Shown: positions 10,701-22,376 of the stretch, one piece after another | Numbering within the stretch: the first letter of the stretch is position 1 | How the letters are laid out: each line of letters starts with the position of its first letter | Source of the DNA: Diplosphaera chodatii | Lineage: Eukaryota > Chlorophyta > Trebouxiophyceae > Prasiolales > Stichococcaceae | DNA: 64,000 bases | Assembly: GCA_032358165.1 (NCBI GenBank) | Contig: JAALGY010000057.1 | Span: 62,001 to 126,000 of the forward strand | Reading direction: 5' to 3' | Program-made: the position numbers and the translations under genes | The notes under the pieces: generated by a model | Told to the model about the DNA's origin: nothing | Database searches by the model: none | Seen by the model: the letters and a program-made list of their open reading frames with translations, nothing else

Positions 10701-13700
10701 TCATGCCAGACTCGGAAGTCGTGTGGGAGGCCCTGGATTGTGCGCCCCCGTCACGAGTCCTCGACTTTGCTGATCAGCTTGGCATGCTCGCTGCTAATGT
10801 GAGCGCCAGACTGCCGCGCGTTGCACGTGGGCAGTTTCTCAAACCTGGGCGCCAGCGTGTGCCATGGCACAGGAGCTTGCATGCTTTGTAATCTCATAGG
10901 GTGCTATGCTGTTGCTGCAGGGCTGTCCACATGCGGAGGTTGAGACACATGCTCGGCGTTCTCTGCTGCCGTGCCGTCAAGCTGCTAGGCGGCAGGCGGC
11001 TGGCCATCGGGATGGTGTGCCGCCATCTAGCACACCTCAGGCCGCGCAGCCCACATCTCAGAGGGTGAGTGCAGCTAGTGTGCCTGCTCTGTGGGCGTCA
11101 GGCGCATCCACAACAGTACTACAGTCGCTTCTGTTCAGGCAGAGCAATGATGGAGCCGCCTGTGCACTCTTCCGGTGTCACATGCTGACAGTCAAAAGCT
11201 GTGCCAGCTGCAGGATGGGCCAAAGGCTGAGGCGCCACTGGCTGGAAGGGCCGATGGCATGGCGGACACCTCCACCGGACAGGCCAGCGGCACAACCAGC
11301 CCAGGACAGCAGCCCACAGCTCCGCAGGAACCAAGTGAGCAGCACAGCAAGGCCGCGACATGGCAGAGGAAGTATGTACTGGGGGCCAGACCCGTCGCAG
11401 TAGCAGCAGGGGATGCGAGTGACGATCACTGGGCTGAGGAGCTTGACAAGCGAATGGTGAGGCGGCTGGGCCGCGACTGCACCGACCAAAGCAAAATCAA
11501 GGCGAGTGCATGTGTCTGCTTTCAGCTTGCTGCCGATGTGTTCCATGGCCTGCTGCACGTGCAACAGCAGCGGCATGCCTGTTGCGTCAAGGGCACGGCT
11601 GCACCCGCCTGTGCAGCCGCAGTGCCACAAGCAGGACTGTGCGGTTGCAGGAGGTATTTCTCGAGGAAATCAATGCGCTCGAGGCTGAAAGGGACACTGG
11701 TGCGGCAGGCCGCGGCTGGCAACTGTGCCAGCCCAGTGACACAGCCCGCTCTGAAGTCAGCCCTTCTCAGGAAGCAGCAGCAGCAGCAGGCAGCGCACAT
11801 GCAACCGAACAACCCAGCCCCTCGGCAGGGGACCTGGCTTCGCGCAGCACAACCAGGGCACACAGCACAGCCGACGCCACAGCAGCCGATAAAGCAACAG
11901 GCGACGGCGGCAGCACGGCCAGGGACCCCCATACGCCCAGCGGCACAGACTTGGGCAGCGCAGCAGCAGGCAAGCCAGCCAGCAACCCCAGTGGCAGCGG
12001 CGCTGCACGGGGTGGCAGCCGGAGCGGCTTCTCTTTTGGCGCAGCGCTGGGTGTCACGAAGGGGCGCAGCTCAGCGAAAGCAGCCGCAGCCGCAGGCGCT
12101 GAGGCTGCTGCACAGCCAATTGCGAGCCGGACGTCAGATGCCTCACAGCGGCCTGTAAGCACAGCGGCGGGCTCTAAAGGCGGTGGAAGCGATGTACAGG
12201 GTCAGCGGATGGTCCACGGTGGCACCAGCGGCAGCGGCGGCGCCAGCCCTGGTATCGACAGCGGCGTCAGCGCCAGCGGTGGTAGCAGGGAAACGCAGGC
12301 AGCTGCGCCGCCGGCCTTTATTTCGCAGCTGGCTGCGGCGCAGTCCTCAGAAGTGAGCTGCTGGTCCACAGCTTTCTTGGGATGCTCGACGGGTGGCTAT
12401 GTGCCCCTGTACATGTGGTCAACTGTGCTGCAGCCAGCTGCTTAGTCAGTTCGTCCGAAACCTCGACTCCTGCTGGCTGCCTGTAGATGCTATATCTGGT
12501 CTTCTGACACAAGCCATTGTGCTGTCCACGGTCAAGCAGCATCTAGCAGCGCATCGCCTGCAGGCAAAAGTGGGCGCAAGAAGGGCAGGAAGAAGTCCAA
12601 AAGCGCTGCGGGGGCGGCAGCTGGCAGCAGCCACACACCGGCAGAGATTTCTCAGCAGGAAGCGACGGCAGGAAGCGGGATGGAAGCGAGTTCCAGCAGA
12701 CAGCCAGCCGCCGGGGAACCTGCTGTGCAGCCAGCGGCAGGCGCCTCAGATGGCGCCACAGTCACGGCATTGCCGGCGCCAGCGGCGCCAGCGGCGGATG
12801 CGGAGGCAGCCGATGCAGATGCCCTGGCAGCAGCGCTGCTGACAGAGCCGTCACAGCCAGCAGCCACCGCCGTGAGCACTTTTCCTGATCCTGATCCTAT
12901 GGCAACATCTGGGGGTTCGCCTGTTTAGAGAAGCCTGGTATCTTACGACATACCACACATACATGGATATGTTGCTCAGACTCAAATCATCACATAGTGT
13001 TGGAGCAGTCGTTAGATGTGGTTCTGCCTTGGAACAGGGTGGCGGGGCTGATGAGCAACATGCTGAGGACGATCCTTTTGCATGGATGGGGGCCGGCCGG
13101 CCGGCACCGTCCCCAGCGTCGCCGCCGCTGCCAAAGGCTACATCACAGCAGCAGGCGACCCTGCCACAGACAGCACAGCCTCAGCCCGCCGCAGCCCAGC
13201 ATGCCTTCAGCACGAAGCGCACCCGCAGGCCAAAGCGTGCATCCGCCACCCGCGGGCCAGTCGCCCCCAGAAATGCTTTTGAGCTGCTCGAAGATGATGT
13301 GTCAGATGCAGACGAGGATGCAGTGGAGGACGTGGGGCAGTCTTCAGGCAGTGTAGACTCAGCAGAGGAGGCAGCGGAGCTGCGCAGCAGGGATGGCATT
13401 GCACCTGCTGTTGTCGCTGCTGCTGCCTCTGTAGCTGAGCCTGCAGCTGTTCCCCTTGCCGCTGCCGCTGCTGGTGCTGCTGCTGCCGATGGGGATAGCA
13501 GTGGTGCTGCGGCAACAGCAGCAGCAGCGCTGCTCCCGCCTCACAACCGCAGCAGCAGCGGCGGCAGCAGCGTGTCACAGCAGCCGTCTGACGCGCCGTC
13601 GCCGCCGCAGCCACAGGCACCGATGCCAGCGGCGCAGCTGCCTGTCACGGCCCCCGCGGCGATGCTGGGCAACGATGTTGCTGACAACTTCGAGTGCCCG

Positions 13701-14340
13701 CTGACGCTGGACGTGATGCATGACCCGGTGAGGGCTCTATTCACCTTGCCGCTGCCGCGGTGTGCAGGATACTGCACAAAATTGAAGCCATCCTATCAAT
13801 CTGCCTGAGCCTCTGCCAGACACAAGCAGCTTTCATCGTTGTGCACTAGCTGCTAGCGCAAGCAGGTGATGTGATGTCTGCATTGCACTGCAGGTTGTCT
13901 GCAGTGATGGCGATACCTACGGTGAGATCATGCACCGAACGTGCCATCTTTTGCTGTTGTATGCATCACGAACGCCACGAGCATTGCGCTGCTCTGCTGC
14001 TGCGCTCTTCTTTCATCCAACACCGCTGCTGTACTGCAGAGCGGGGGGGCATCGAAAGGTGGATGGGACAGAGCAATCTCTCACCCATGACAGGTGCTCC
14101 TCGCTTATGAGACACCAAAATCGCGGCCTGGACTGCCTTGCAGATGCTCTACATCCCAGTCATTCGTGTTATGATGGCCAAGCCCACCGCGCTGTGGCGA
14201 CTGCAACACTGCTTAGTTCCCACTTGTTGTCACAAACCTGTGGCATCATCGCTGCAGGGTCGCCTTTGCTGGACAAGGCGCTGACACCAAATCGAGCGCT
14301 ACAGGGGGCCATCCGGGCCATAATGGCCCGCCGCGGCTGA
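7761..14340 (+). CDS. Cys-rich, Ala/Gln-rich U-box protein (first tandem copy)
   Basis: At least 16 exons, defined by comparison with the copy at 15040. Examples: 7761-8145, 8265-8319, 8672-8809, 8926-9049, 9789-9905, 10682-10798, 13894-13921, 14040-14093, 14258-14340; several match the second copy exactly in length. The N-terminus is Cys-rich (RCDCESC, GGC, GCHAC). It is followed by a hydrophobic stretch (LVWVLAVATAGNLVAV), a helix-rich exon ending LFPG, Gln/Pro linkers, and low-complexity exons with SRSGFSFGAALG, EDDPFAWM and PRNAFELLEDDVSD. The C-terminus is a U-box: FECPLTLDVMHDP, VVCSDGDTYE, IERWM, NLSPMTG, LTPNRALQGAI, stop at 14338-14340. U-box proteins are E3 ubiquitin ligases that bind E2 without zinc. 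A conserved AG acceptor just before GVAHDAM at about 7738 hints at an earlier unseen exon. The exon near 8400-8552 lacks one base relative to the second copy and may be frameshifted. Confidence 0.7.
9789..11064 (+). repeat. Internal exon-pair duplication inside the first U-box gene
   Basis: The exon 9789-9905 (ALDKVMVKSESVQRAIESAP) is followed by the exon from 10074 (HCDVPDIEKIAERSLDVL). The same two-exon order recurs at 10682-10798 (VVVLQSLMPDSEVVWEALD) and 10921-11064 (GCPHAEVETHARRSL). Both first exons are 117 bp and end in QLGMLA. The second gene has this pair once (18081-18194 and about 18402-18543), so the duplication looks specific to the first copy. Confidence 0.7.
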
Positions 14341-15039
14341 GGTCATGGAACAGTGTAGACATCTGTGATTGCAACCTTGCCGGCACGTTCCCCATTGGCC
14401 CACCCTGAGGGGCGTGCTGTAATATGAAGCAACCAACTCCTGCAGTGTATGTATTGGTTTGGAATGTAGTGTGTACTGCGGCGTGAACCCCTGTGGCGGC
14501 CTGACAATCTAGCACGGCGCATCGGCCAACTCGCAGTCTCCACTGTGGGGAGCAGATCTGGAGCGTGCACCCTAAGCCTGTGCCTCCGGTATGGCTTTCA
14601 CCAGGTGCTGACGGCACGCATCCGCCTGATATGTGAAGCAGTGCAGCCGTCTCCGCTAGGCAACATGCAAGGACTTTGTCTACAACACTGATGCCAACCG
14701 ACGTGCCAAACCCCAGGATGCATGTGCAGCGTGATAAAGCATCACACGCGACCAACATACCTTTGACATGTCTTTCTTGCTTCATCTGAGGGTGGATCGC
14801 ACAGTCAGCAGGTTCACCCGCTTGGCTCCTTCTGCAGGATTTTGCTCATGATCGTCATGCGAAGATGTGCCAACATTCATCGACACGTGCAACTCGCAGT
14901 GTTGTCAACGGGGAGCGGACAGGTGCATGACGATGTTCGCACGGTCCCAGACAGTCCCATCTGTAGCATGCAGAAGGTCGACTGTCAGGCACACACTTTG
15001 CGATTTTACCAGCTCAGCTATGGGATAGCACACGACGCG
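14341..15039. other. Spacer between tandem U-box genes
   Basis: No recognisable coding sequence belonging to another gene. A TGTAA at about 14418-14422 is a plausible poly(A) signal for the upstream gene. The frame of the next gene's first exon stays open back to 14842, so part of this stretch may be leader or N-terminal sequence. Confidence 0.4.
14418..14422 (+). terminator. Possible poly(A) signal TGTAA
   Basis: TGTAA, the usual green-algal polyadenylation word, about 80 bases after the stop codon of the first tandem U-box gene. Confidence 0.35.
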
Positions 15040-18000
15040 ATGGACAGCGGATGTGACTGCGAACGTTGTGTCGCTGCCCGCTCGGCACACGCCGCTGATC
15101 CCGGCATCCTGAGGGATTGCTGGCTGCGCCAGTCATTGCAGGGCGGCTGTAGGACACACCACTCTACCTGCTGCCACACCTGCGGCTTTGAGTTCGCCAG
15201 TATCAGCCGTCTCGAGGTGGTTGTGCCGGGCTGGGAGCACCGCAGCTGGAAGACCGCATGGGTGTCAGAGGACTTGCTTGCCGCAGTCGGCTGGCAGGAG
15301 CACCGCCAGCCCTACCGGCCCCCGCCGGGATACGACCTCAGCGACATGGGGGTGCTACGGCGCGTGGCGGGACTTCTACGAACCTGCGCCAGCCGCCGCA
15401 AGCTTTTGCTGCTGGGTGAAAATCCTGCGCGGACACAGTGCCACTTTCTCGTTTGCATGCACACGACCACTCTGTCATGCAAGTAGGCTTTATGCTTTGA
15501 GACGCCGGAAACCTGCTCACGCCTGCAGGTATGTGCAACGACTTAAGCCTGTCCTTGGACATGACTAAGCGATCACGCCTCAGGTGTGACGTGCCTGCTT
15601 GACAACTGGTGTTGTTGTGCAGCTGCCCGGTCGTGCATGGTCGTAGCATGAGCGTCACTGCGTCTGTGATGGGTCATCAGCTGATCTCTTTGGCTTCTGC
15701 ACGGATCTGTAGACAGGCCGGCATCTCTGGGGTGCTGCTGAACATCATCGAGGCAGGCCCCGAGCCTGATGCACCTGAAGAGCCAGCATCGGAGCAGTCC
15801 GATGATGACGCACAATCAGAGGTGCATACGGGGCTTTTGGTGCATTGCACGCCTCGGCATCTAAGCGTGCCACAACGTGCTGTTGTACTGTTACTGGAAA
15901 CCTCCATCATGCTGCTTTTAATGACTAGGTCTTGCGTGTTGTCATGTAGACGGACGTGCGCTTCCGCTGCGAGTTGACAGCCCTCGTCTGGCTGCTGTCC
16001 CTGGCGACTGCTGGGAACCTACTGGCAGTCACAAGCGAGCACACTCGCAGCTATGCCCGCACTCTAAAAGGGGTGCGTATGGCCCTTGTGTTTGGCATAT
16101 CTGCAGCGTGATGTTCATACATTCGGAGTGCTGTGACGGTCTTATCAAGAGGCATGTGGTGGTAGCGCAGACACGTCCATGTGTTCTGCTCCTGCAGATG
16201 CTGAAAATATCAGCTTTGCTACCAGATCTGGATGATTCTGAGCGGTTTACCATTGCTGTCGTCTATGCAAATGCATGCAAGGCACTCGGCAATGCCGGTG
16301 ACTTGCGTGGTCTCTTCCCAGGTGCTGATGCGTGCTTGCTGCCGGCGCGCTGTTTCTCATGACCCTGCAATACCACAGATCAGTGTGCATGTAGTTATCA
16401 CCCTGGGCATTGTTGCGGTCTGATTTTGCGCTGCATGTGGTGTGCAGAAGGCCGGACCAGCAGCCGTGCTGCTGTGCACCTCGGTTCTGCTGACGACGGA
16501 ATGTCACGGCAAAATAAACAGAGCTCTGATGCGGGTCGCGGTAGCAGTCACCTTTACTCGACTGTCGACAGCAGCAGTGGCAATGTCCGACCCCGCAGCA
16601 CTTGCCAAGGCCCAGGCATGTGGCGTGCCATTGCTCCGCGTGCATCTGCTTGCTGTGGATGCAATGCACATTGCACACTGTTGCAGGGAGTCTGCGCAGC
16701 AATTGCTGCACAGACACACTTCACTCTCCCTTGTATGTCGTCTGCTCATGGCATTCCATGGCGGTCTGCAGGTCACTCTGCTGTGCAGGCAGCTGCCAGC
16801 AGCAGGGCGGCTTCATCGCAGCAGCCTGCACAGCTGAAAAGCGCGCCCCAGCACCAGAGCAAGCCGACCCCGCAGCAGAGGAGACACAGCGTTGCGCTCA
16901 CTCCCAGCATGGCGGCAGGGCAGCAGATCATGCATTGGGGGCAGGACCTTGAAGACCGCATTGAGAAGAGGCTGGGTACCAGGTGTACCAGCGCAGCCGC
17001 CTTCAAGGTAAGTGCACAAATGTACTCTCGTATTGCTCTGTTTGCTCTTGCCGGTATGACAGTGAGCAAGCAGTAGCACTGCAGCATGCCTGCGACACTG
17101 ACAGGCGTGATGGAGCTGCCTGCACAGCGCTGCACGCTCATGGTCGGCGTGTCTGCTAACCAGCAGCAGCCATATTGCTTGTAGGCTGCATTCGACGATG
17201 AGCTCGGTGGGCTGTGGGCTGAGAGGATGATCGACGAGGCGGGCAGCCCTAGCCAGCCCAGTGGCAAAGCTGCGGGGGACTACAGTGCAAACACAAGCAC
17301 GGCGTCCCCGACTGCAGCGCCAATGGACTCCACAATGCCTCAGAGCACGCTTTCAACGAGCGGCAAGTCAGCAGGCAAGCAGGCTGGCGGGGGCAGCGCG
17401 CAGGGCCCACGCCAAAGCGGCTTGTCAGCTGGCGCAGCACAGCAGCAGACGACGACCTCGCAGCAGAAACCCGCGCCGCAGCAGAGGCCCACCCCGCAGC
17501 AGAGCGAGGCGGCGCCGCAGCAGGACACGTCCACCCTGCAGCGTTCCCTTGACAAGGCTGTTGCGGTGGCGAATGCTTGGGCGGCAGATGATCCGACGGA
17601 GGCCGCGGCTCAGCTCCTGGGTCTGGCACGCACCACAGAAAATAGAGAAAAGGTAGGCCTGTGCACTGACGCTCACCTTACCTGCTCTTCTGTGCAAGCC
17701 ACGTATCACATCTCGCTTATGTTGAGCTATAGTCGGCAGCTGCTATCATATCCTCCTATGAGAGCGGTGGTATGCTGTGAAAGCCTTGGATGTTATGCTA
17801 GATCCCATACCGAGTACATGTGCACAATTGCCAGTCACCTGCAATCCCAACCGGCTTGCACGCACTGGTGCTGCTCTGCTGTGCATCAGCAGCAACATCT
17901 CCCGTGCTGTACGCTGCTGACGGCATCCTTCTAGATGTCTGCCTGCAGGTGCAGAGTGCATCATGCTGGTAGAAGAAGTCCTGATCTCCTTGCTATATGT

Positions 18001-21000
18001 TCGGCCCCAAGAACAGCAGTTTAAGCAACAGCCTCATGCGCGCGAGCATCATGCCGAGCAGCAAGTGTGCATGAGTGCAGGTGATGGCGCTCAAAAGAAT
18101 CATGACGTCCAAGATCGTGCGGGAAGCTGTGGAGAGTGCACCACGGTCGCAGATCTTCGACTTTGCCAGGGAACTGGGCAACCTGGCTAACAACGTGAGA
18201 GCTGCTTTCGCTGCTGCCAGCAGCTTGCATACAGATCTAGCTGGCTTCGGGTGTCCAATGCAAATATGTACTGTGGTGGTGGAGCTGGATGCAGGTGCCA
18301 AGCCATGGTCTATGTACACTCCCAACCATGTAGATGCGCTGCATGCTGCTAGCTGCAGTAGAACTGCTGGAGTATGAGGGAGCCGTGTGTTTGCTGCAGC
18401 ACTGTGCAGAAGCAGACATCGAGGAGTTTGCTCAGCATTCAATGGAGAACTTCCGTCACGTCGCCGAAGAACAGCTGCCTGACGACAGCAGCGTTGGAAT
18501 AGTGGTCACCTACCCCCAGAATGGGCAGCCTGCATTTGCGAAGGTGACTGCAGCTCTTGGGTCTGGCCCACTCGTGTGCATGCATCAACTGCGCTGCAGC
18601 TATGCAGTTGCGCTTGGCAGCAAGAGCAGACCAGCAGCTGCATGTGCCCTGCCACGTGCATGGTGCCGAAGAAGTTTGTCCACCACCATTTACCGTTGCC
18701 GCCTGTGCAGGTCGCGACCAAGGCGGAGTGCGATGCGCTGGTGGCTGAAGTGGTGGCTGGCCTGCCGTGTAATAATGGCCAGCCTGGTGGCATGCCGGCA
18801 ACAGGCCCAGACCTGCCCGACGGTGCAGCTGCAGCAGGACGCAGCACCAGCACTGGGGCGCCTGCCAAGGGTGCAGTCAGGAACCCCAAGGGTGCAGTGA
18901 AGGACCCCATTCTGCACAGCAAGGAGGACCCAGATGGCACAAGCAGCCACAAGTCTTCCAGCACAACAGCTGGCAGCGGCAGTGCACGCAGCCGCAGCAG
19001 GAGCGGCTTTTCGTTCGGCGCAGCGTTGGGCATCAGGAAGGAGCGTGGCGCGGCGACAGCTGTTGCTGCAGATGCTGCAGAGCCGCCTGCAACACATGCG
19101 CCACATGTCTCAAAGCCACCTGAAAGCGCAGCAGCTGCCTCTACAGCTGGCCCAAACGACTCAGGGGCCCAGCAGAATGGCCGTGAAGGCACCAGTGGCA
19201 ACAGCAGCATGACGAAAGGCGAAAGATCTGACAGTGCTCCAGACACTGGTAGCATTGGCAGCAGTGGCAATGGCAATGACAGCAGCAACTGCAACACTAG
19301 CAGCACAGCACAAGCTGCTGAGCCGCCGGCAACCATCTTGCAACTGGCGCCACTTCAACCCTCACAGGTGGTGCATCTGCACATCCGTAGCCGACCAGCA
19401 AACTTGTTGAACTTTAGCAGTACGTCCTGTGAGCACAAGGCGTGCTGCACATGGTTGACATTGCCTGCAGCGGAACACTGGGAGCGCAGTCGCTGCCCAG
19501 TAGATGCCAAATTCGATTTGGTTCTTTATTGCAACATGGCGTATCATGCATACGCGTAGGAGGCAGCCAGCTGCGCCGCATCGCCCGAGCGCAAAGTGAG
19601 GCGCAAGAGAGGCAGGAAGAAGTCCAGTGGCCGCCAGGCGGCGGCAGCAAATGGCAGCCACATAACGATGGACAGTCGACAGCAGGGCGCCTCGGCAGCA
19701 GGACATCTACCACAGGCAGGCCACAGCCAGCAGCCAGCCGGTGACGCGCCCGCTCTGCAGCCTGCGGCAGGCACCTCAGACGGCGACACAGCCACGGCGG
19801 TCCCAGCGCCAACGGCAGCAGCGGCAGATCAGGAGCCAGCCGACGCAGACGCTTTGGCGGCAGAGCTGCTGGCCTCCTCACTGCATCCAGCAACATCCAC
19901 TGTGAGCATCCCTGCCCCTTCCCCCTATGTCACCTCAGTGATGTCCGAGCTGACGTGAACATCGAATTGCCGCTGGTGTGAAAGCTTCTTGCAGATGTGT
20001 CACAAATTGCTGTCACACATGACTGCGCCATAGATGTATTTATGTGTCCAGCAGGGTGACTTGGGCGAGGCTACGGAGGACACTGCTGAGGAGGAGGACC
20101 CATTCGCCTGGATGCATGTCAGCCAGCCGTCACCAACCCCATCGCCACCGCCCGCGCCACCCGCATTGCGTCGGCAGGTCCCCAGGTCACTGGCAGCACC
20201 GCAGCAGCAGCAGCAGCAGCGACAGCAGCAGCCGCTGGCCGGACCAAGTCCAGTGGGTGCAGCTCCCACACAGCCACCGCAGAGCCAGCTGCGACACGGC
20301 TCAGCCCAGGTACATCTGCAATCTGTTTCGCTGCTGCGCCACTTCGCTTACGAAACTGCTGCACCGCCCTCACCCCCGACTGCTGTGCACCTCACATGCG
20401 CTCCTGATGGACGCACATCAAAAATTGAAGCTTGCTACGCTTGCCTGAGCTCGACCTCACGGGCACCACCAGGTTCTGTGATGTGCACACGCACGCTTGT
20501 GATGTGCAGGCAGCCCGTGCCGCCTCCACCAAAAGGCACACTCGTGAGCCAAAGCATGCAGCCGCCAATCGCAGGCCAGCTAATCCCAGAAACGCATTTG
20601 AGCTGCTGGAAGACGACGTGTCAGACACAGAGGGGGGTGCAGCAGCAGACGCTGGGGGGTCTTCTGGCAGTCTGGCCTGCCCGCAGGGGGCAGGGGGGCT
20701 GCGCAGTGCGGACGCTGGCAGTACGACTGCTACTGTCACTGCCGCCGCCGCAGCTGCTGCTGCAACAGCTGACGCTGCTGCTGGTGGTATTGGCATTGGT
20801 GCAGCAGCAGCAACAGCAGCAGCGCTGCCCCAATTTCACCCTTGCAGCAGCAGCGACTGCAGCAGCGCAGCGCGGCAGCCTGAGCAGCAGCAGGCGCCAT
20901 CACAGCCAGAGCAGCCGCCGCCACCTGCCGGGCCGCCGCCGCAGGCCCAGGCACCGGTGCCGGCGGCACAGCTGCCCGTCACAGTGCTAGCTGCGATGCT

Positions 21001-21733
21001 GGGCGACGACTGTGTCGGCAACTTCGAGTGCCCGCTGACGTTGGACGTCATGGAGGATCCGGTGAGTAATGTATCAGGACTAGCTCAGTCCTGAGCCAAC
21101 ATCTGATATATGGGTCGCTGGCCGCTGCCAACACGTGCAGACTGGCTGCAAGAGCTTCCAACCAACCTGTTGGCATGCCCGAGCTCAAGCAAGTACATGC
21201 AGCTCCTCCTTCTGCTCTACCAACAGCTGCTGGCGTCTGCAGCTGATGTGGTAATCCCTGCATGCAGGTCGTTTGCAGCGATGGCTCCACCTATGGTAAG
21301 CTCCCGTGATGAATATGCCGTCCTTGCTGTTGCTCGCACCACCGACACCGTGCTGCGTTGCTACACCACCTAACCAACAGCAATCTGCCGCTGTGGTGCA
21401 GAGCGGGAGGCCATCGAGAGGTGGATGTCTAAGAGCAACCTCTCGCCAATGACAGGTGCTGCTTGCCCTCGATCAGCAGGGCTGCAGCTGTCATCATCTG
21501 AGTGCAGCAGCCTGACCTGCCTGGCATACGCTGCACACCCAGGCGCCTGTGTTTGAAGTGCCCTGACGAAGTCATCAAGAGCAACATGCACTGGTGCACT
21601 CAGCACTGTTCAGGTTGACCTGCTGTCATAGTTCTGTGACACCGCTACAGGGGCGCCCCTGCTGGACAAGACGCTGATGCCGAACAAGGCGCTACAGGGC
21701 GCAATTCGTACCATGATGGCCCGTCGCGGCTGA
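15040..21733 (+). CDS. Cys-rich, Ala/Gln-rich U-box protein (second tandem copy)
   Basis: Paralogue of the gene at 7761 with the same exon order. Exons include 15040-15415, 15529-15583, 15623-15821, 15950-16072, 16198-16321, 18081-18194, 21268-21295, 21402-21455 and 21651-21733. The N-terminus (GCDCERC, GGC, CCHTC) keeps the Cys pattern. Next come GHQLISLASARICRQAG with an acidic tail, the hydrophobic LVWLLSLATAGNLLAV and the helix-rich exon ending LFPG. Gln-rich linkers follow, then KRIMTSKIVREAVESAP, SRSGFSFGAALG, EEDPFAWM and PRNAFELLEDDVSD. The U-box reads FECPLTLDVMEDP, VVCSDGSTYE, IERWM, NLSPMTG, LMPNKALQGAI and stops at 21731-21733. It is split by introns at the same sites as the first copy. 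No lesion is visible in the exons compared, so this copy may be the intact one. Probable role: E3 ubiquitin ligase; target unknown. Confidence 0.74.
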
Positions 21734-22376
21734 TATCCGCCGCCAGTGTAGTCAACTGCATCTCGGGGGTCTCTCGAGCAACTGTGCTGCAGACATCCTG
21801 AAGATGTGCCAACCGGCACGGTGTACATTACTCTGTGTGTGTCTGGCCGGGACGCCATGCTGTGCTGAGGTGCAGATCAGGCGCACCTGCACACTCGCAT
21901 GAAGTATGCAACCAGCTGCATGGCCCACCAATGCAACCACTCAAGGGTTTCACATGCCGCATCGACTTGTTTGCACTGTTTGCACTGTCACACCGACACG
22001 TTCAAATCACGTGCCTGCTCCACTCCCATCAGGTGAGTTGAACTTCAGTCCAGCCAACTAGGCTTGAGAATGTTGAGGTTGTGCCAAACAGCCACATCTT
22101 GCAACAGCTTGGGCACATCCCGACTGAGGGCGAGTTGTTCGTCCCCTTGTCTCGCCTTCCAACTCGCGAAATGCATGCAGGCCAGGGCGCAGCCTTTATA
22201 GCCAATTGCCTGAACTTAGTGTGTGCCAGCTGATGCAGTCACACGTAGGGGGTAGTCAAGGCCGTGTATATCGGAATTGCACCAACGTTTTCGAGGCATG
22301 CAATCCTCATGCATATTGCGACTGAGTTCGAACTGAGCACGCGAGCACCGCATTGCAGGCTTGAACCGCCAAGTGA
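21734..22376. other. Intergenic gap
   Basis: No coding frame recognised. A TTTATA word at about 22193-22199 lies roughly 180 bases upstream of the ATG of the zinc-finger/U-box gene and could mark its promoter; this is weak evidence. Confidence 0.35.

Noticed and set aside
13207..13620. Gln/Arg-rich minus-strand frames opposite the U-box genes
   Set aside because: They are antisense shadows of poly-Ala/poly-Ser coding exons on the plus strand.
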